A stretch of 64,000 nucleotides of DNA, from positions 54,357 to 118,356 of the forward strand of contig JAPPHY010000009.1 of assembly GCA_028877205.1 (NCBI GenBank). Reading direction: 5' to 3'. Position numbers and translations under genes: made by a program. This stretch comes from Chloroflexota bacterium (GTDB taxonomy: Bacteria; Chloroflexota; Dehalococcoidia; Lucifugimonadales; UBA2985). This document shows, in pieces, positions 23,078 through 33,205 of this stretch. Numbering within the stretch: the stretch's first letter is position 1; every line of letters starts with the position of its first letter. Under the pieces are notes generated by a model. It searched no databases and was not told the origin of the DNA. It was given only the letters and a program-made list of their open reading frames with translations.

Positions 23078-24112
23078 CTACAGCAGCCTGCCCTGCTCCT
23101 TCAAGCCCAGCTTCGTCATCGCCGCCTCGCCGATCTTGCGACCGCCCGGCGTTCTTAGCACGAAACCCTCCTTCAGCAGGAACGGCTCGACCACGTCGAC
23201 CAGCGTCTGCACCTCTTCATTGACCGTCGCGGCGAGTGCGTCGATGCCCACCGGCCCTCCGCGGTAGTTCTCAGCGATCGTGGTCAGATACAGCCTGTCG
23301 AGCCGGTCAAGCCCGTTCTCGTCCACGCCCTCCCTCGCAAGCGCAACGTCCGCCACGTCCCGGTCAACGTGACCGCCGCTCTTCACCTGCGCATAGTCTC
23401 TCACCCTCCGCAGAAGCCTGTTGGCCACCCTGGGCGTGCCGCGTGAGCGGCTGGCGATCTCACTTGCGCCGTCCCGGTCTATGCCCACCTCCAGGATCTC
23501 GGATGAGCGTCTCACCACCTCCGTAAGCTGCTCCGGTGAGTAGAAATCCAGGTGGTATATCATTCCGAACCGGTCACGCAGCGGCGGCGTCAGCAGCCCG
23601 GCCCTGGTGGTCGCGCCGATGAGCGTAAACCGCTTGAGCTGGAAGGGAAGTGTCCTGGCATACGCCCCCTTGCCGGTGACGAAGTCCACCTGGAAGTCCT
23701 CCATGGCAGAGTACAGGTACTCCTCCACGGTGTGCGGCAGCCGGTGTATCTCGTCGATGAAAAGGACCTCGCCCTCACCGAGATTGGACAGCACTCCCAC
23801 GATGTCCAGCGGCTTCTCAAGCGCAGGGCCGGACGTGTGAACCATGTCCCCGCCCATCTCGCGGGCGACGATGTGCGCCAGCGTGGTCTTGCCAAGCCCG
23901 GGCGGGCCGTGGAATAGCACGTGCTCCAGCGGCTCACCCCGCGTCTTTGCGGCGGCGATCGCTATGCCCAGACTCTCCACCACCTGCGTCTGACCTACGT
24001 ACTCGCGAAGCGAGCGGGGACGCAGGCTCAGCGGCAGGACCTCCTCGGACTCGGCGGTCTCCTCCGGGTCGGGGAGCTGCTCATTTTCGCCTATGACGCG
24101 CTCTCTAGCCAT
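23078..24112 (-). CDS. ruvB: Holliday junction branch migration DNA helicase RuvB
   Basis: LRPRSLREYVGQTQVVESLGIAIAAAKTRGEPLEHVLFHGPPGLGKTTLAHIVAREMG. Confidence 0.97.
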   Translation of the reverse strand: MARERVIGENEQLPDPEETAESEEVLPLSLRPRSLREYVGQTQVVESLGIAIAAAKTRGEPLEHVLFHGPPGLGKTTLAHIVAREMGGDMVHTSGPALEKPLDIVGVLSNLGEGEVLFIDEIHRLPHTVEEYLYSAMEDFQVDFVTGKGAYARTLPFQLKRFTLIGATTRAGLLTPPLRDRFGMIYHLDFYSPEQLTEVVRRSSEILEVGIDRDGASEIASRSRGTPRVANRLLRRVRDYAQVKSGGHVDRDVADVALAREGVDENGLDRLDRLYLTTIAENYRGGPVGIDALAATVNEEVQTLVDVVEPFLLKEGFVLRTPGGRKIGEAAMTKLGLKEQGRLL

Positions 24113-24754
24113 CTACTCGCTCGATCCACGCTCGATTCTGAACACCTCACGCAGCAGCTCCTGCGGATCACCGGGGTTGGACACGACCGCGGCCGCTTCT
24201 TCCACCTTCTGCTGCGCCTCGGCGCTGCGATGGCCCAGGTTGACCAGCACGCTCACCACCTCGTCCAGCACGTTGCCTCGCCTCGGAGCCGCGGGGACGG
24301 CGGTGTAGCCCTCGTCGCGGAGCAGAGCCCACTCCGCCATTTTGCCTCGAAGCGTAGCCACCATCTTGTCCGCCGTTCTTTTGCCAATGCCGGGCATCTT
24401 GACCAGAAGGTCCGTATTCCCCTCTTCGATGGCCCTGGCAACCGTGGAGACCGAAAACACCAGGGCGCGGGCCGCCGTGTTGACGCCTACGTCCTCCACC
24501 TGGATGAGCCTCTCGAAGAACGTCCTCTCGAACTCCTTGCGAAAGCCCACCAGAAGCGGCTTGGGCTGCCTCTCCGAGGCGTGGTAGTAGACCTCCATCT
24601 CCACCTCGTGCCCTTCGCCCGTCTCGTCCTCCTCAAGAGAGCGCATGACGAAGTAAGGGAGAAGCAGCTCGTAGCCCACGCCGTTAACGTCGATGACGAC
24701 GCGCGCCTCTTCTTTGTAGACCCTGCGAATAGTGCCACTCAGGTAGTTGATCAT
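24113..24754 (-). CDS. ruvA: Holliday junction branch migration protein RuvA
   Basis: MINYLSGTIRRV...VVIDVNGVGYELLLP, MPGIGKRTADKMVATL; adjacent to ruvB. Confidence 0.95.
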   Translation of the reverse strand: MINYLSGTIRRVYKEEARVVIDVNGVGYELLLPYFVMRSLEEDETGEGHEVEMEVYYHASERQPKPLLVGFRKEFERTFFERLIQVEDVGVNTAARALVFSVSTVARAIEEGNTDLLVKMPGIGKRTADKMVATLRGKMAEWALLRDEGYTAVPAAPRRGNVLDEVVSVLVNLGHRSAEAQQKVEEAAAVVSNPGDPQELLREVFRIERGSSE

Positions 24755-24760
24755 GCCCCG

Positions 24761-25294
24761 TTACACCACCGCGCCCGTCGCTCGGCCTGCGCCGGGTCCC
24801 GACACGGCCGCTCCGGCGCCTCCGATAGCCTGCCAGTGGCACAGTGCAAGCGCGAGCGCATCGGCGACGTCGTTGGGCTCCGGAAGCTGCGTGAGCTTCA
24901 GGCGTGCCTGCACCGCCCTCTGCACCTGGGCCTTGCTCGCCCGGCCGTTGCCAACCATGGAGTGCTTCAAGCGTGTGGAGGCATAGCTGTGTAGTGGAAT
25001 TACCGCCTGCGCCGCGACCAGGCAAGCGATACCACGGGCGTGAGCCATGAGTACCGCAGTGCCTGGATGAGCGTAGTGGGAGTAGACCTCTTCGAGGGCC
25101 ATGGCGTCGGGGCGAAACTCCTCCACCACCTCCCGCAGGCCGTCGTAGAGAACAGCCAGCCTCCGCTCCACGGGTACCTCGGACGTTCCCCCGCGGATCA
25201 CGCCGCCCTCCTTCAACCGCACGTCGTTCCCCACGGCCTCAATCACGCCGTATCCCATTCGAAGAAGGCCGGGGTCCACTCCAAGAAGGATCAT
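24761..25294 (-). CDS. ruvC: Crossover junction endodeoxyribonuclease RuvC
   Basis: MILLGVDPGLLRMGYGVIE, ALEEVYSHYAHPGTAVLMAHARG; adjacent to ruvA. Confidence 0.95.
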   Translation of the reverse strand: MILLGVDPGLLRMGYGVIEAVGNDVRLKEGGVIRGGTSEVPVERRLAVLYDGLREVVEEFRPDAMALEEVYSHYAHPGTAVLMAHARGIACLVAAQAVIPLHSYASTRLKHSMVGNGRASKAQVQRAVQARLKLTQLPEPNDVADALALALCHWQAIGGAGAAVSGPGAGRATGAVV

Positions 25295-25429
25295 TCCGTC
25301 ACACCCCGCTTCGGCATCCTGACGATGCCATTCTAGGGCCCCTTCCCGCATGGGTCAATGAAGTCCGGTCACGCCAAATGGGCAATAGAACGAGGAAACC
25401 CGGCGGCGGCCTCAGGCAACTCTCGCGGA

Positions 25430-26260
25430 CTAGGGCCGGACGGCGACGATCTCCAGCCAGTTGCGAGGGATGAAGTTCACCTTCATCTCCTCGAAGACCT
25501 GTGCCGCGCCCTTCTGGAGCGACTTGCTGGCCTCCTCCAGCGGCACGCCAGGCATCACGCCGGTGATCCAATCCTCAAACCCGCTGATGAGCACCCAGCC
25601 CTCCAGGGGAACCTGTACGGTGTTTACCCGGTGCTCCTTGATCTCGAAACCGCGCTCCTTGAGAAGCTCCACGTACTGCTCAGCCGACAGGTGCTGGCGC
25701 GCCTCCACCTTGGCCGCCTTTACCGGCGACAGCCCGTACTCCGACCTCAGGATGCGCAGCGATCGGAACATCCACTTGCGGTACCACTCCTCCGTCTCCG
25801 GCGGATGCCCACCCTCGTAGAATGAGGTGTTGAATGCAAACACGCCTCCGCTTCTCAGCGTGGAGAACACCTCGCCCGAAAGCTGGGTCTTGTCCGGCAC
25901 CATGTGAATGGCGTTGCAGAACACAACAGCGTCCATCTTGTCCCGGACCAGCTGTGAAAGCTGCTCCCCGCGGCCCAGAACGAACTCCACCATCGCGTCC
26001 CTGGCGCTGCTCAACTCCGTTTTCGCCTGCTTGAGCGCCGTCATCGACATGTCCACGCCGATGACCACGCTGTCCCTGGCGCCGCGCAGCTTCTCCAGGA
26101 TGATCTTGGTCACCCCGCCGGTACCGCACGCCAGGTCCACCACCTTCTGTCCCGGCCCCACTTGCGACAGGTCCACGAGGTCCTGGTTGATCTTCTGATA
26201 GAAGGGCGCCTTCGAAAAGGCAGCGAAGGAGAAGTCCCCCCTGCCCTCGTTTTCCGTCAT
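25430..26260 (-). CDS. Class I SAM-dependent methyltransferase
   Basis: VGPGQKVVDLACGTGGVTKIILEKL, VIGVDMSMTALKQAK. Confidence 0.85.
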   Translation of the reverse strand: MTENEGRGDFSFAAFSKAPFYQKINQDLVDLSQVGPGQKVVDLACGTGGVTKIILEKLRGARDSVVIGVDMSMTALKQAKTELSSARDAMVEFVLGRGEQLSQLVRDKMDAVVFCNAIHMVPDKTQLSGEVFSTLRSGGVFAFNTSFYEGGHPPETEEWYRKWMFRSLRILRSEYGLSPVKAAKVEARQHLSAEQYVELLKERGFEIKEHRVNTVQVPLEGWVLISGFEDWITGVMPGVPLEEASKSLQKGAAQVFEEMKVNFIPRNWLEIVAVRP

Positions 26261-26402
26261 AGCCGATTCCCCCAGTCTCTCTTCAGTTGACCCGCCCGGT
26301 ATCTTGCGGTGCGACCTATTTGGTTCTTCCGATAGTCCGCAGAAATGATACTAAAGAGGCGAAGTCCAGGTCAACGCCATACTTGTTGAACTGCAGCCAC
26401 AC

Positions 26403-27254
26403 TCACGGCAACATCGCGCGGATCGCCCTAGTCAGCCCGGCAAGGTCATTGTGGAGCGTGACGTCGGCGTCCGGGGCAATAGCGAGACACATCTCCCGCA
26501 CCGCGTCACCCTGCTCCGGCGAGAGCTCCATGATGAATGTCCCAGGCCTGCGCAGCCTGCCCAGCGCCTGCGGCACCAGCGCCCGGATGATCTCCAGGCC
26601 TCCGTCGCCTCCGTCCAGCGACACCAGGGTCTCCGTTCGAACCTCCCGTGCGAGATACGGCAGCTCCGTCCGCGGCACGTAGGGCGGATTGCTCACCACA
26701 ATGTCCAGGCCGCTGGGCACCCCACGCAGCAGGTCGCCGTCCAGGATAGTCACTCTATCCTCAACGCCGTGATCCTCGCAGTTGCGCTGGGCCACGTCCA
26801 GCGTCAGGGTGGACATATCGGTCGCATAGAATCGCGCATTTGGCAGGTGCACCGCCAGCGCAATCGCTATCGCGCCGCTTCCGGTGCAGGCGTCCGCGAT
26901 AAGTATCGTCCTGTCTGCGGGCAGAGCATGAGCCGCTTCCAATGCCAGGTCGACCAGAAGCTCCGTCTCCGGCCGCGGGATGAAGACGCGGGGGCCGACT
27001 CTAAAGTCCAGGCCATAGAACTCCCTGTGCCCGGATATGTAGGGCCACGGCTCGCCGTTTAGGCGCCGCGCCATGTCTCGCGCCAGGGTCTGTCTCTCTT
27101 CCGTGGACAGCGTTCGCTCCGGCGAAGCATAGAGACCAGCCCTGTCCACGCCAAGCGCCTTCATCAAGAACAGATCGGCCTCGACAGCGGCCTCCTCGAT
27201 GCCGTTGGCCTCTAGCGTCCGGCGAGTCTCTTCCAGCACGCGTGCCAGTGTCAC
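26403..27254 (-). CDS. prmC: Peptide chain release factor N5-glutamine methyltransferase
   Basis: ADACTGSGAIAIALAVHLPNARFYATDMS, IVVSNPPYVPRTEL (NPPY); GTG start at 27254 just past the prfA stop. Confidence 0.93.
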   Translation of the reverse strand: MTLARVLEETRRTLEANGIEEAAVEADLFLMKALGVDRAGLYASPERTLSTEERQTLARDMARRLNGEPWPYISGHREFYGLDFRVGPRVFIPRPETELLVDLALEAAHALPADRTILIADACTGSGAIAIALAVHLPNARFYATDMSTLTLDVAQRNCEDHGVEDRVTILDGDLLRGVPSGLDIVVSNPPYVPRTELPYLAREVRTETLVSLDGGDGGLEIIRALVPQALGRLRRPGTFIMELSPEQGDAVREMCLAIAPDADVTLHNDLAGLTRAIRAMLP

Positions 27255-27255
27255 G

Positions 27256-28320
27256 TCACGCCTCCTGAAGCAGTCGCGCCTGCTCACGCGCCGCCAGCTC
27301 GTCTATGAACTCGTCAAGCTCGCCCAGCAGGATGCGCTCGAGATTGTGGCTGGTGACGCCGATCCTGTGGTCGGTCACGCGGTTCTGCGGGAAGTTGTAG
27401 GTCCGAACCTTCTCCGACCGGTCGCCGCTGCCAACCTGCGAACGGCGAGAGGCCGCCATCTCCTCCTGCTGGCGGCTGACCTCACGGTCGAGCAGCCGCG
27501 CCCGGAGCACTGCCATGGCCCGCTGCCGGTTCTTGAGCTGCGAGCGTTCGTCCTGGCAGACGGCCACGATGCCCGTGGGGTTGTGGATGATGCGCACCGC
27601 CGTAGCCACCTTCTGCACGTTCTGGCCTCCGTGGCCGCTGGCGTGGAATATGTCGATTCTCAGGTCGCTGGGGTCGATCTCGACGTCGACCTCCTCAGCT
27701 TCCGGCAGAACGGCCACGGTCGCCGCCGAGGTGTGAATCCGTCCCTGTGTCTCCGTGGTGGGCACTCGCTGGACTCGATGGCCGCCGCTCTCGTGCTTCA
27801 GGCGGCTGAACGCTCCCCTGCCCTTGACCTCGAAGACCACTTCCTTGAACCCTCCGATGCCGGTTGGGTTGGAATCGATGACGTCAACACCCCAACCTTT
27901 GGCCTGCGCGTAGCGGGCGTACATGCGATACAGCTCGCCCGCGAACAGCGCGGCCTCCTAGCCGCCCGTGCCGGCCCTGATCTCCACGATTACATCCTTG
28001 TCGGCATTGCGGTCTTTGGGCAGAAGCGCCATGCGGATCCGATCCTCAAGCTCGTTCCGCCGCCTTTCCAGTGAAGACAGCTCCTCCTGGGCCAGCGCTC
28101 TCAGGTCCTCATCATCGCCCTCGTCGAGGATTACGAGAGCGTCCTCCAGCTGCCTGTTTACGCTCACGAACTGCTCGTACAGACCGACCACGTCCTCCAG
28201 AGAAGCGCGCTCTCTGGCCAGCTCCTGCAGGCGTATCGGATCCGTAGCGACTTCCGGTCGCGCGAGCAGTCCCTCGATCTCGGCAAACCTCTCACTGAGC
28301 GACTGCAATCTCTCCAGCAT
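27256..28320 (-). CDS. prfA: Peptide chain release factor 1 (RF1), interrupted by an in-frame TAG at 27958-27960
   Basis: N-part ORF 27958-28515 ends ...[14 protein letters not shown]-part ORF 27256-27924 is in the same frame and continues [16 protein letters not shown]... with PTT (PxT) and GGQ motifs. Start ATG at 28320, upstream GGAAGGAG. Confidence 0.92.
27958..27960 (-). other. In-frame amber (TAG) codon 121 inside prfA
   Basis: Plus-strand triplet cta at 27958-27960; minus-strand ggc ggc TAG gag gcc gcg ctg ttc = G G * E A A L F. Confidence 0.95.
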
Positions 28321-28585
28321 GGCCTGTGCCAATCTCCTTCCTCGCACATTATGGAGCTTGAGGCGCCATCTTTCAACGTCCCGTCTAGCCCTTGAATCGG
28401 AGAGTGGCAATCCCACTCGACTGAGTTCACAGGCAGGTACGCAGCCGAATCTCACCACGAGAGGAACGAAATACTTGCCATCAACCACGTGGAGAACTCG
28501 CGTTGAACGCCACACGCGGGAGTGCTACAATCCCTCAACGGGCTGTGGCTGTGCCACCAGCCCCTTTAGTCATTGTGGAGTGAAA

Positions 28586-31500
28586 ATGCCACTATCGGGA
28601 CTCTTCAGCCTGCTCTCCAAGAGCACGCAGCACCGGCGCCTGATTGAGCGGCTCAGAAAACCGCCGTCCGAATCCTCCCAAGCTGTGCTTCTGGATTCCG
28701 CGGTCTCCTTCTACGCTGGGGCTCTGCGAGATGAGCTTCAGGCTCCGGTTCTTCTCTTGACGGCGCGGCCGGCACGCTCGCGCCGCCTGTACGAAGACAT
28801 CCTGGTCTGGTGCGGCGAGGACGCCGCGGTGTATCACCTGCCGGAGGGTGAGACACTTCCCTTCGAGCGGCTCACCGCGGACGACGCCACGACACACGGG
28901 CGCATCCGCGCGCTCGCGGCTATGGCGGGAGCGGACCCGAAGAGCAACTCAATGCCGCCGATAGTCGTAGCGTCCCTCGCGGCAGTCGCCCAGCAGACCA
29001 TGTCTAGGAGCGCTCTCCTAGAGGCATCCCACGAGATCACAGTCGGGCAGCGCGTCGACCTCGCCCAGCTGCTGGATCGCTGGCAGCAGCTGGGTTACCG
29101 CAATGAACAGGCGGTTGAGGTGCCCGGCACGGTGAGCCGGCGCGGCGGCATCCTCGACGTATTCTCGCCCGGCTCGGAACTGCCTGCGCGCATTGAGCTT
29201 ATGGGCAACGAAGTCGAGAGCCTCCGTCTGTTCGACCCGGTCTCCCAGCGTTCGGTCATGCCGGTCAACAGCATATTCATTTTACCCGCGCAGGAGGCGC
29301 TTTCGGCTCTCGCCGACCCGGGCGAGGTGGGGGCACTGTACAACAGCCTGGACGCCTCCAACTGCTCGCCCGTAACTCAGGAGCAGCTCAAGGAAGAGCT
29401 ATCGCTGCTGATGAGCGGCCACGCTCTGGACGAGCCGGGCTTTTACAATGGGTTCTTCTACCAGGGCGCTCCGCTGGAATACCTGCCGGAGTACGGCCTG
29501 TTGGTAATGGAGAGGCCCGGGGAAATCGAGGGTGAGCTGCTCGTGATGGAGAAGAAGTTCGCAGAGCTGCGGGCAGTCAAGGAGGCTCGCGGCGACATTC
29601 CGCGGCGGCTGCCCTCACTCTACGCGTCCCGAAGCCGTATCGAAGACCAGCTTTCCACCGCGCCGCGGCGTTTGGAGGTTTACCCGTGGTCGCCGGATAC
29701 AGAGGCCACGGACGGAGCGCCTCTCATCGATCTGGGGTTCGCGCCTCCTCGAAGCTACATGGGGCGCCTGGATTCGCTGGCCTCGGACGTACACGCGTGG
29801 CAGCAAGACGGTGAACGCGTAGTGCTCGTGTCCCAACACGCCGCTCGGCTGTCGGAAGTGCTGATGGGACAAGGCATCGCCGTTCAGATCGAGGGGGAAC
29901 TGACCGATAGCCCTGCAAGGGGCAAGGTCTTGCTCGCGCGCGGCTCACTGTCCGAGGGATGGAGCCTTCCCCTTGACGACTCCTCACTCCGGCTTCTTTC
30001 GGACGCTGAGATCATGGGGGTTGCCAAGGAAAGGCCACTGCGCAGGCGCCAACCCGCGCAGCGCGCCGCTTTCCTGTCCGATCTTGTGCCGGGCAGCTAC
30101 CTCGTCCACACTGATCACGGCATTGGCCGGTTCGCGGGTACTCGTCGCATGGAAGGCGGCGACAGAGAGCGTGAGTATCTGGTGCTGGAGTACGCCGAAG
30201 GCGACAAGCTGTACGTGCCCACTGACCAGCTGGACAGGGTAACGCCGTACACGGCGCCTGGAGAGCGGATGCCCACGCTGACTCGTCTGGGGACACAGGA
30301 GTGGAGCCGTTCGAAGGCGCGGGCAAGAGCGTCCACGCGCGAGATGGCCCGGGAGCTCCTTGCTCTCTACGCCTCAAGGGAGGTGACCAGCGGAATCGCA
30401 TTCTCGCCGGACACGCCCTGGCAGCAGGAGATGGAGGACTCTTTCCCTTACACAGAGACCGCAGACCAGCTTCAGAGCATACGAGACATCAAGGAAGACA
30501 TGGAAACGGCCCGGCCCATGGACAGGCTGGTATGCGGCGACGTGGGCTACGGCAAGACCGAAGTGGCCCTGCGAGCGGCCTTCAAGGCTGTCATGGACGG
30601 AATGCAGGTCGCAGTGCTGGCGCCCACAACCGTGCTGGCTCACCAGCACCACACGACGTTCACCCAGAGGCTGGCGCCATTCCCCGTAAAGGTTGACGTG
30701 CTGAGCCGCTTTCGCACGACCGAAGATCAGCGACAAGTAACAGAACGCCTAGCAGCCGGTGAGGTGGACATCTGCATCGGCACACACCGGCTCCTCCAAA
30801 AGGACGTGTCCTTCAAGAACCTGGGGCTGGTGATCGTGGACGAGGAACAGCGGTTCGGGGTCGCTCACAAAGAGCGGCTGAAGGGGCTCCGGAGGGAAGC
30901 CGATGTCCTGACGCTGAGCGCCACGCCCATACCCCGCACGCTGCACATGGCCCTTTCCGGCGTGCGCGATATGAGCACAATCGAGACACCACCGGAGGAG
31001 AGGCTCGCTATCAAGACCTACGTTTCGGAATTCAGCGAGGAGCTGGTGCGGGAGGCCGTCCTAAGGGAGATGGACCGCGGCGGTCAGGTCTTCTATCTTC
31101 ACAACCGCGTTCGCACCATTGAAGAGGCGGCTCTACGGGTGCAGAGGATTGCACCGGAGGCCAGGGTCTCCATTGGACATGGCCAAATGGCGGAGGAGCA
31201 GCTCGAGAGCGTAATGGCGGACTTCGCCGACTACGGGAGCGACGTGCTGGTGTGCACCACCATAATCGAAGCGGGATTGGACATGCCCAACGTCAACACC
31301 CTGATCGTGGAAAGGGCTGACATGCTGGGACTGGCACAGCTCTACCAGCTAAGGGGGCGCGTCGGAAGGGGCGCGAATCGCGCCTACGCCTACCTTATGG
31401 TGCCCCGGCAGTACCGCATCACGGAGACGGCCGAGAAGCGGCTGAAGACCATACTGGCGGCTGCGGAGCTAGGAGCGGGATTCCGCATCGCCATGCGAGA

Positions 31501-32104
31501 CCTGGAGATCAGGGGAGCAGGCAACATCCTGGGAGCGGAGCAGAGCGGCCACATCCATGCGATCGGCTACGACCTCTACTCGCAGTTGTTGTCGCAAGCC
31601 GTGGCGGAGCTCAGGGCGGAGCAGGACGGAGACAACTCCCCTTTCCTACCAACCGAAGTGAAGCTGGACCTACCCATATCCGCATACATTCCGCTTCACT
31701 ACGTGCCGGACCTCACAACTCGACTTGGCGTATACCAGCGACTGGCGAGGCCGCTGCGCATTGACGAGATTGGCGCCATCGGCGAGGAGATTCGAGACCG
31801 GTTCGGGCCGCTGCCGCGGGCAGTGCGAGACCTGCTGTACGTGGTGAAACTCCGAGCGCTGGCAAAGGACGTTGGCGTGGAGGCCATATCGAAAGTGGGC
31901 CGCGAGGTCGTGCTTCAACTGCGAGAGCCGGTGGGCGGCGCACGTCTTGCTCTCCAGAAGTCGCTTGGCACCACGCCGAGAGTGGGTCACAGCCAGATAC
32001 GTCTCAACCTGAGGGACGGATGGAGGGAGGAACTGGTCAAGACGCTGGAAGGACTGGCGAAGTTCAGAGCCGAGGTGATGGAACTCTCGGCATCGCTCGC
32101 CTAG
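28586..32104 (+). CDS. mfd: Transcription-repair coupling factor Mfd
   Basis: Start [13 protein letters not shown] at 28586 (the ORF-track start 27968 is antisense to prfA); [46 protein letters not shown]. Confidence 0.95.
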   Translation: MPLSGLFSLLSKSTQHRRLIERLRKPPSESSQAVLLDSAVSFYAGALRDELQAPVLLLTARPARSRRLYEDILVWCGEDAAVYHLPEGETLPFERLTADDATTHGRIRALAAMAGADPKSNSMPPIVVASLAAVAQQTMSRSALLEASHEITVGQRVDLAQLLDRWQQLGYRNEQAVEVPGTVSRRGGILDVFSPGSELPARIELMGNEVESLRLFDPVSQRSVMPVNSIFILPAQEALSALADPGEVGALYNSLDASNCSPVTQEQLKEELSLLMSGHALDEPGFYNGFFYQGAPLEYLPEYGLLVMERPGEIEGELLVMEKKFAELRAVKEARGDIPRRLPSLYASRSRIEDQLSTAPRRLEVYPWSPDTEATDGAPLIDLGFAPPRSYMGRLDSLASDVHAWQQDGERVVLVSQHAARLSEVLMGQGIAVQIEGELTDSPARGKVLLARGSLSEGWSLPLDDSSLRLLSDAEIMGVAKERPLRRRQPAQRAAFLSDLVPGSYLVHTDHGIGRFAGTRRMEGGDREREYLVLEYAEGDKLYVPTDQLDRVTPYTAPGERMPTLTRLGTQEWSRSKARARASTREMARELLALYASREVTSGIAFSPDTPWQQEMEDSFPYTETADQLQSIRDIKEDMETARPMDRLVCGDVGYGKTEVALRAAFKAVMDGMQVAVLAPTTVLAHQHHTTFTQRLAPFPVKVDVLSRFRTTEDQRQVTERLAAGEVDICIGTHRLLQKDVSFKNLGLVIVDEEQRFGVAHKERLKGLRREADVLTLSATPIPRTLHMALSGVRDMSTIETPPEERLAIKTYVSEFSEELVREAVLREMDRGGQVFYLHNRVRTIEEAALRVQRIAPEARVSIGHGQMAEEQLESVMADFADYGSDVLVCTTIIEAGLDMPNVNTLIVERADMLGLAQLYQLRGRVGRGANRAYAYLMVPRQYRITETAEKRLKTILAAAELGAGFRIAMRDLEIRGAGNILGAEQSGHIHAIGYDLYSQLLSQAVAELRAEQDGDNSPFLPTEVKLDLPISAYIPLHYVPDLTTRLGVYQRLARPLRIDEIGAIGEEIRDRFGPLPRAVRDLLYVVKLRALAKDVGVEAISKVGREVVLQLREPVGGARLALQKSLGTTPRVGHSQIRLNLRDGWREELVKTLEGLAKFRAEVMELSASLA

Positions 32105-32817
32105 GCCTCCTGCCCTACAGCCTCCACCAAGGAAGGCAGTTCCCCCATGCCGAGAATGCGGGGGCAATCCGTATCACCGATCTTCATATTGTCCCGGTCA
32201 AGCAGCACCGGATGAATCCCCACTTCCCTTGCGCCTTTGACATCGGTGTCGTATTGGTCGCCAACGTGAATAGTCTCGCGGGGTTCGGTGCCGGCCCTGC
32301 GGAGTGCCTCCAAGAAAATCGCAGGATCCGGCTTTCCGGCTCCGACGTCCTCCGAGCTCACCGCGAAGTCCAAGAGCGGGGACAGTCCCATATCCAAGCA
32401 CAGCGCGTTGACATCTCCCCGATTGTTGGTGAGCAACCCCAAGATTGTGCCACGGCTCTTGAGAGAGCGAAGCGCAGGTAGAACGTCATCATAGAGAGCA
32501 TAGCCACGCGGAGTATCCCGCACACGTGTGAACACCTGCAGCGCCAACTCGTGAGATACCTCCACCCCGGCACCATCAAGCAGCAATCGTTGATACTCCC
32601 CGAAGAATGCGGCCCTGGCAGAGTCGCTACGCGTCCAGAGAGGCTGGCGCGCGGACTCCTGCGCCATGAAAGAGTCGGCGAGGGCATACCCTCGCGTGAT
32701 GCCCTCGTAAGTTACCTCTATGCCAAACTCGGCGCACGCGTCAGCCTGTATTTTCTCACGCGGCGGGTCAAACCTGCCCAACGTGTTGTAGAAGTCAAAG
32801 AGCACCGCCCGGATCAC
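32101..32817 (-). CDS. HAD family hydrolase
   Basis: IRAVLFDFYNTLGRFDPP, LGLLTNNRGD, GAGKPDPAIFLEALRRAG, HVGDQYDTDVKGA. Confidence 0.9.
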   Translation of the reverse strand: MIRAVLFDFYNTLGRFDPPREKIQADACAEFGIEVTYEGITRGYALADSFMAQESARQPLWTRSDSARAAFFGEYQRLLLDGAGVEVSHELALQVFTRVRDTPRGYALYDDVLPALRSLKSRGTILGLLTNNRGDVNALCLDMGLSPLLDFAVSSEDVGAGKPDPAIFLEALRRAGTEPRETIHVGDQYDTDVKGAREVGIHPVLLDRDNMKIGDTDCPRILGMGELPSLVEAVGQEA

Positions 32818-32935
32818 TGGAACCCGCTACTCCTTGCGCCACCCAAGATTGCAGGCTAATCTTACCACAGGAACCCAGAGAGCCCCGAAAACAGACCAAG
32901 AACGCTTGACGGAGGGGGCTAACTGCATATACAAT

Positions 32936-33205
32936 ATGACACACTACGAATGGAACCAAGCCAAACGAGAGGAAAACCGTAACAAGCATGGCGTAGACTT
33001 TGCAGACATAGAACACTTCCAGTGGGACAGTGCCTTAGTAGAACGCAGTGACAGACACGGAGAAGAAAGATACACAGGAGTAGGCTACCTACAGGACCGG
33101 CTGCACGTGGTGGTGTTCACAGACCGCTATGGCATAACAAGGGTTATAAGTCTGCGCAGAGCCAGCCAGGAAGAGAGGCAAAGATATGCTGAAGCTATCA
33201 GTTGA
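32936..33205 (+). CDS. brnT: BrnT family toxin
   Basis: YEWNQAKREENRNKHGVDFADIEHFQWD...YTGVGYLQDRLHVVVFTDRYGITRVISLRRASQEERQRY. Confidence 0.9.
   Translation: MTHYEWNQAKREENRNKHGVDFADIEHFQWDSALVERSDRHGEERYTGVGYLQDRLHVVVFTDRYGITRVISLRRASQEERQRYAEAIS

Noticed and set aside
27968-32104. 1378-aa ORF track entry starting at 27968
   Set aside because: The first ~206 codons are antisense to prfA and read as low-complexity Ser/Arg sequence; Mfd homology begins at ATG 28586.
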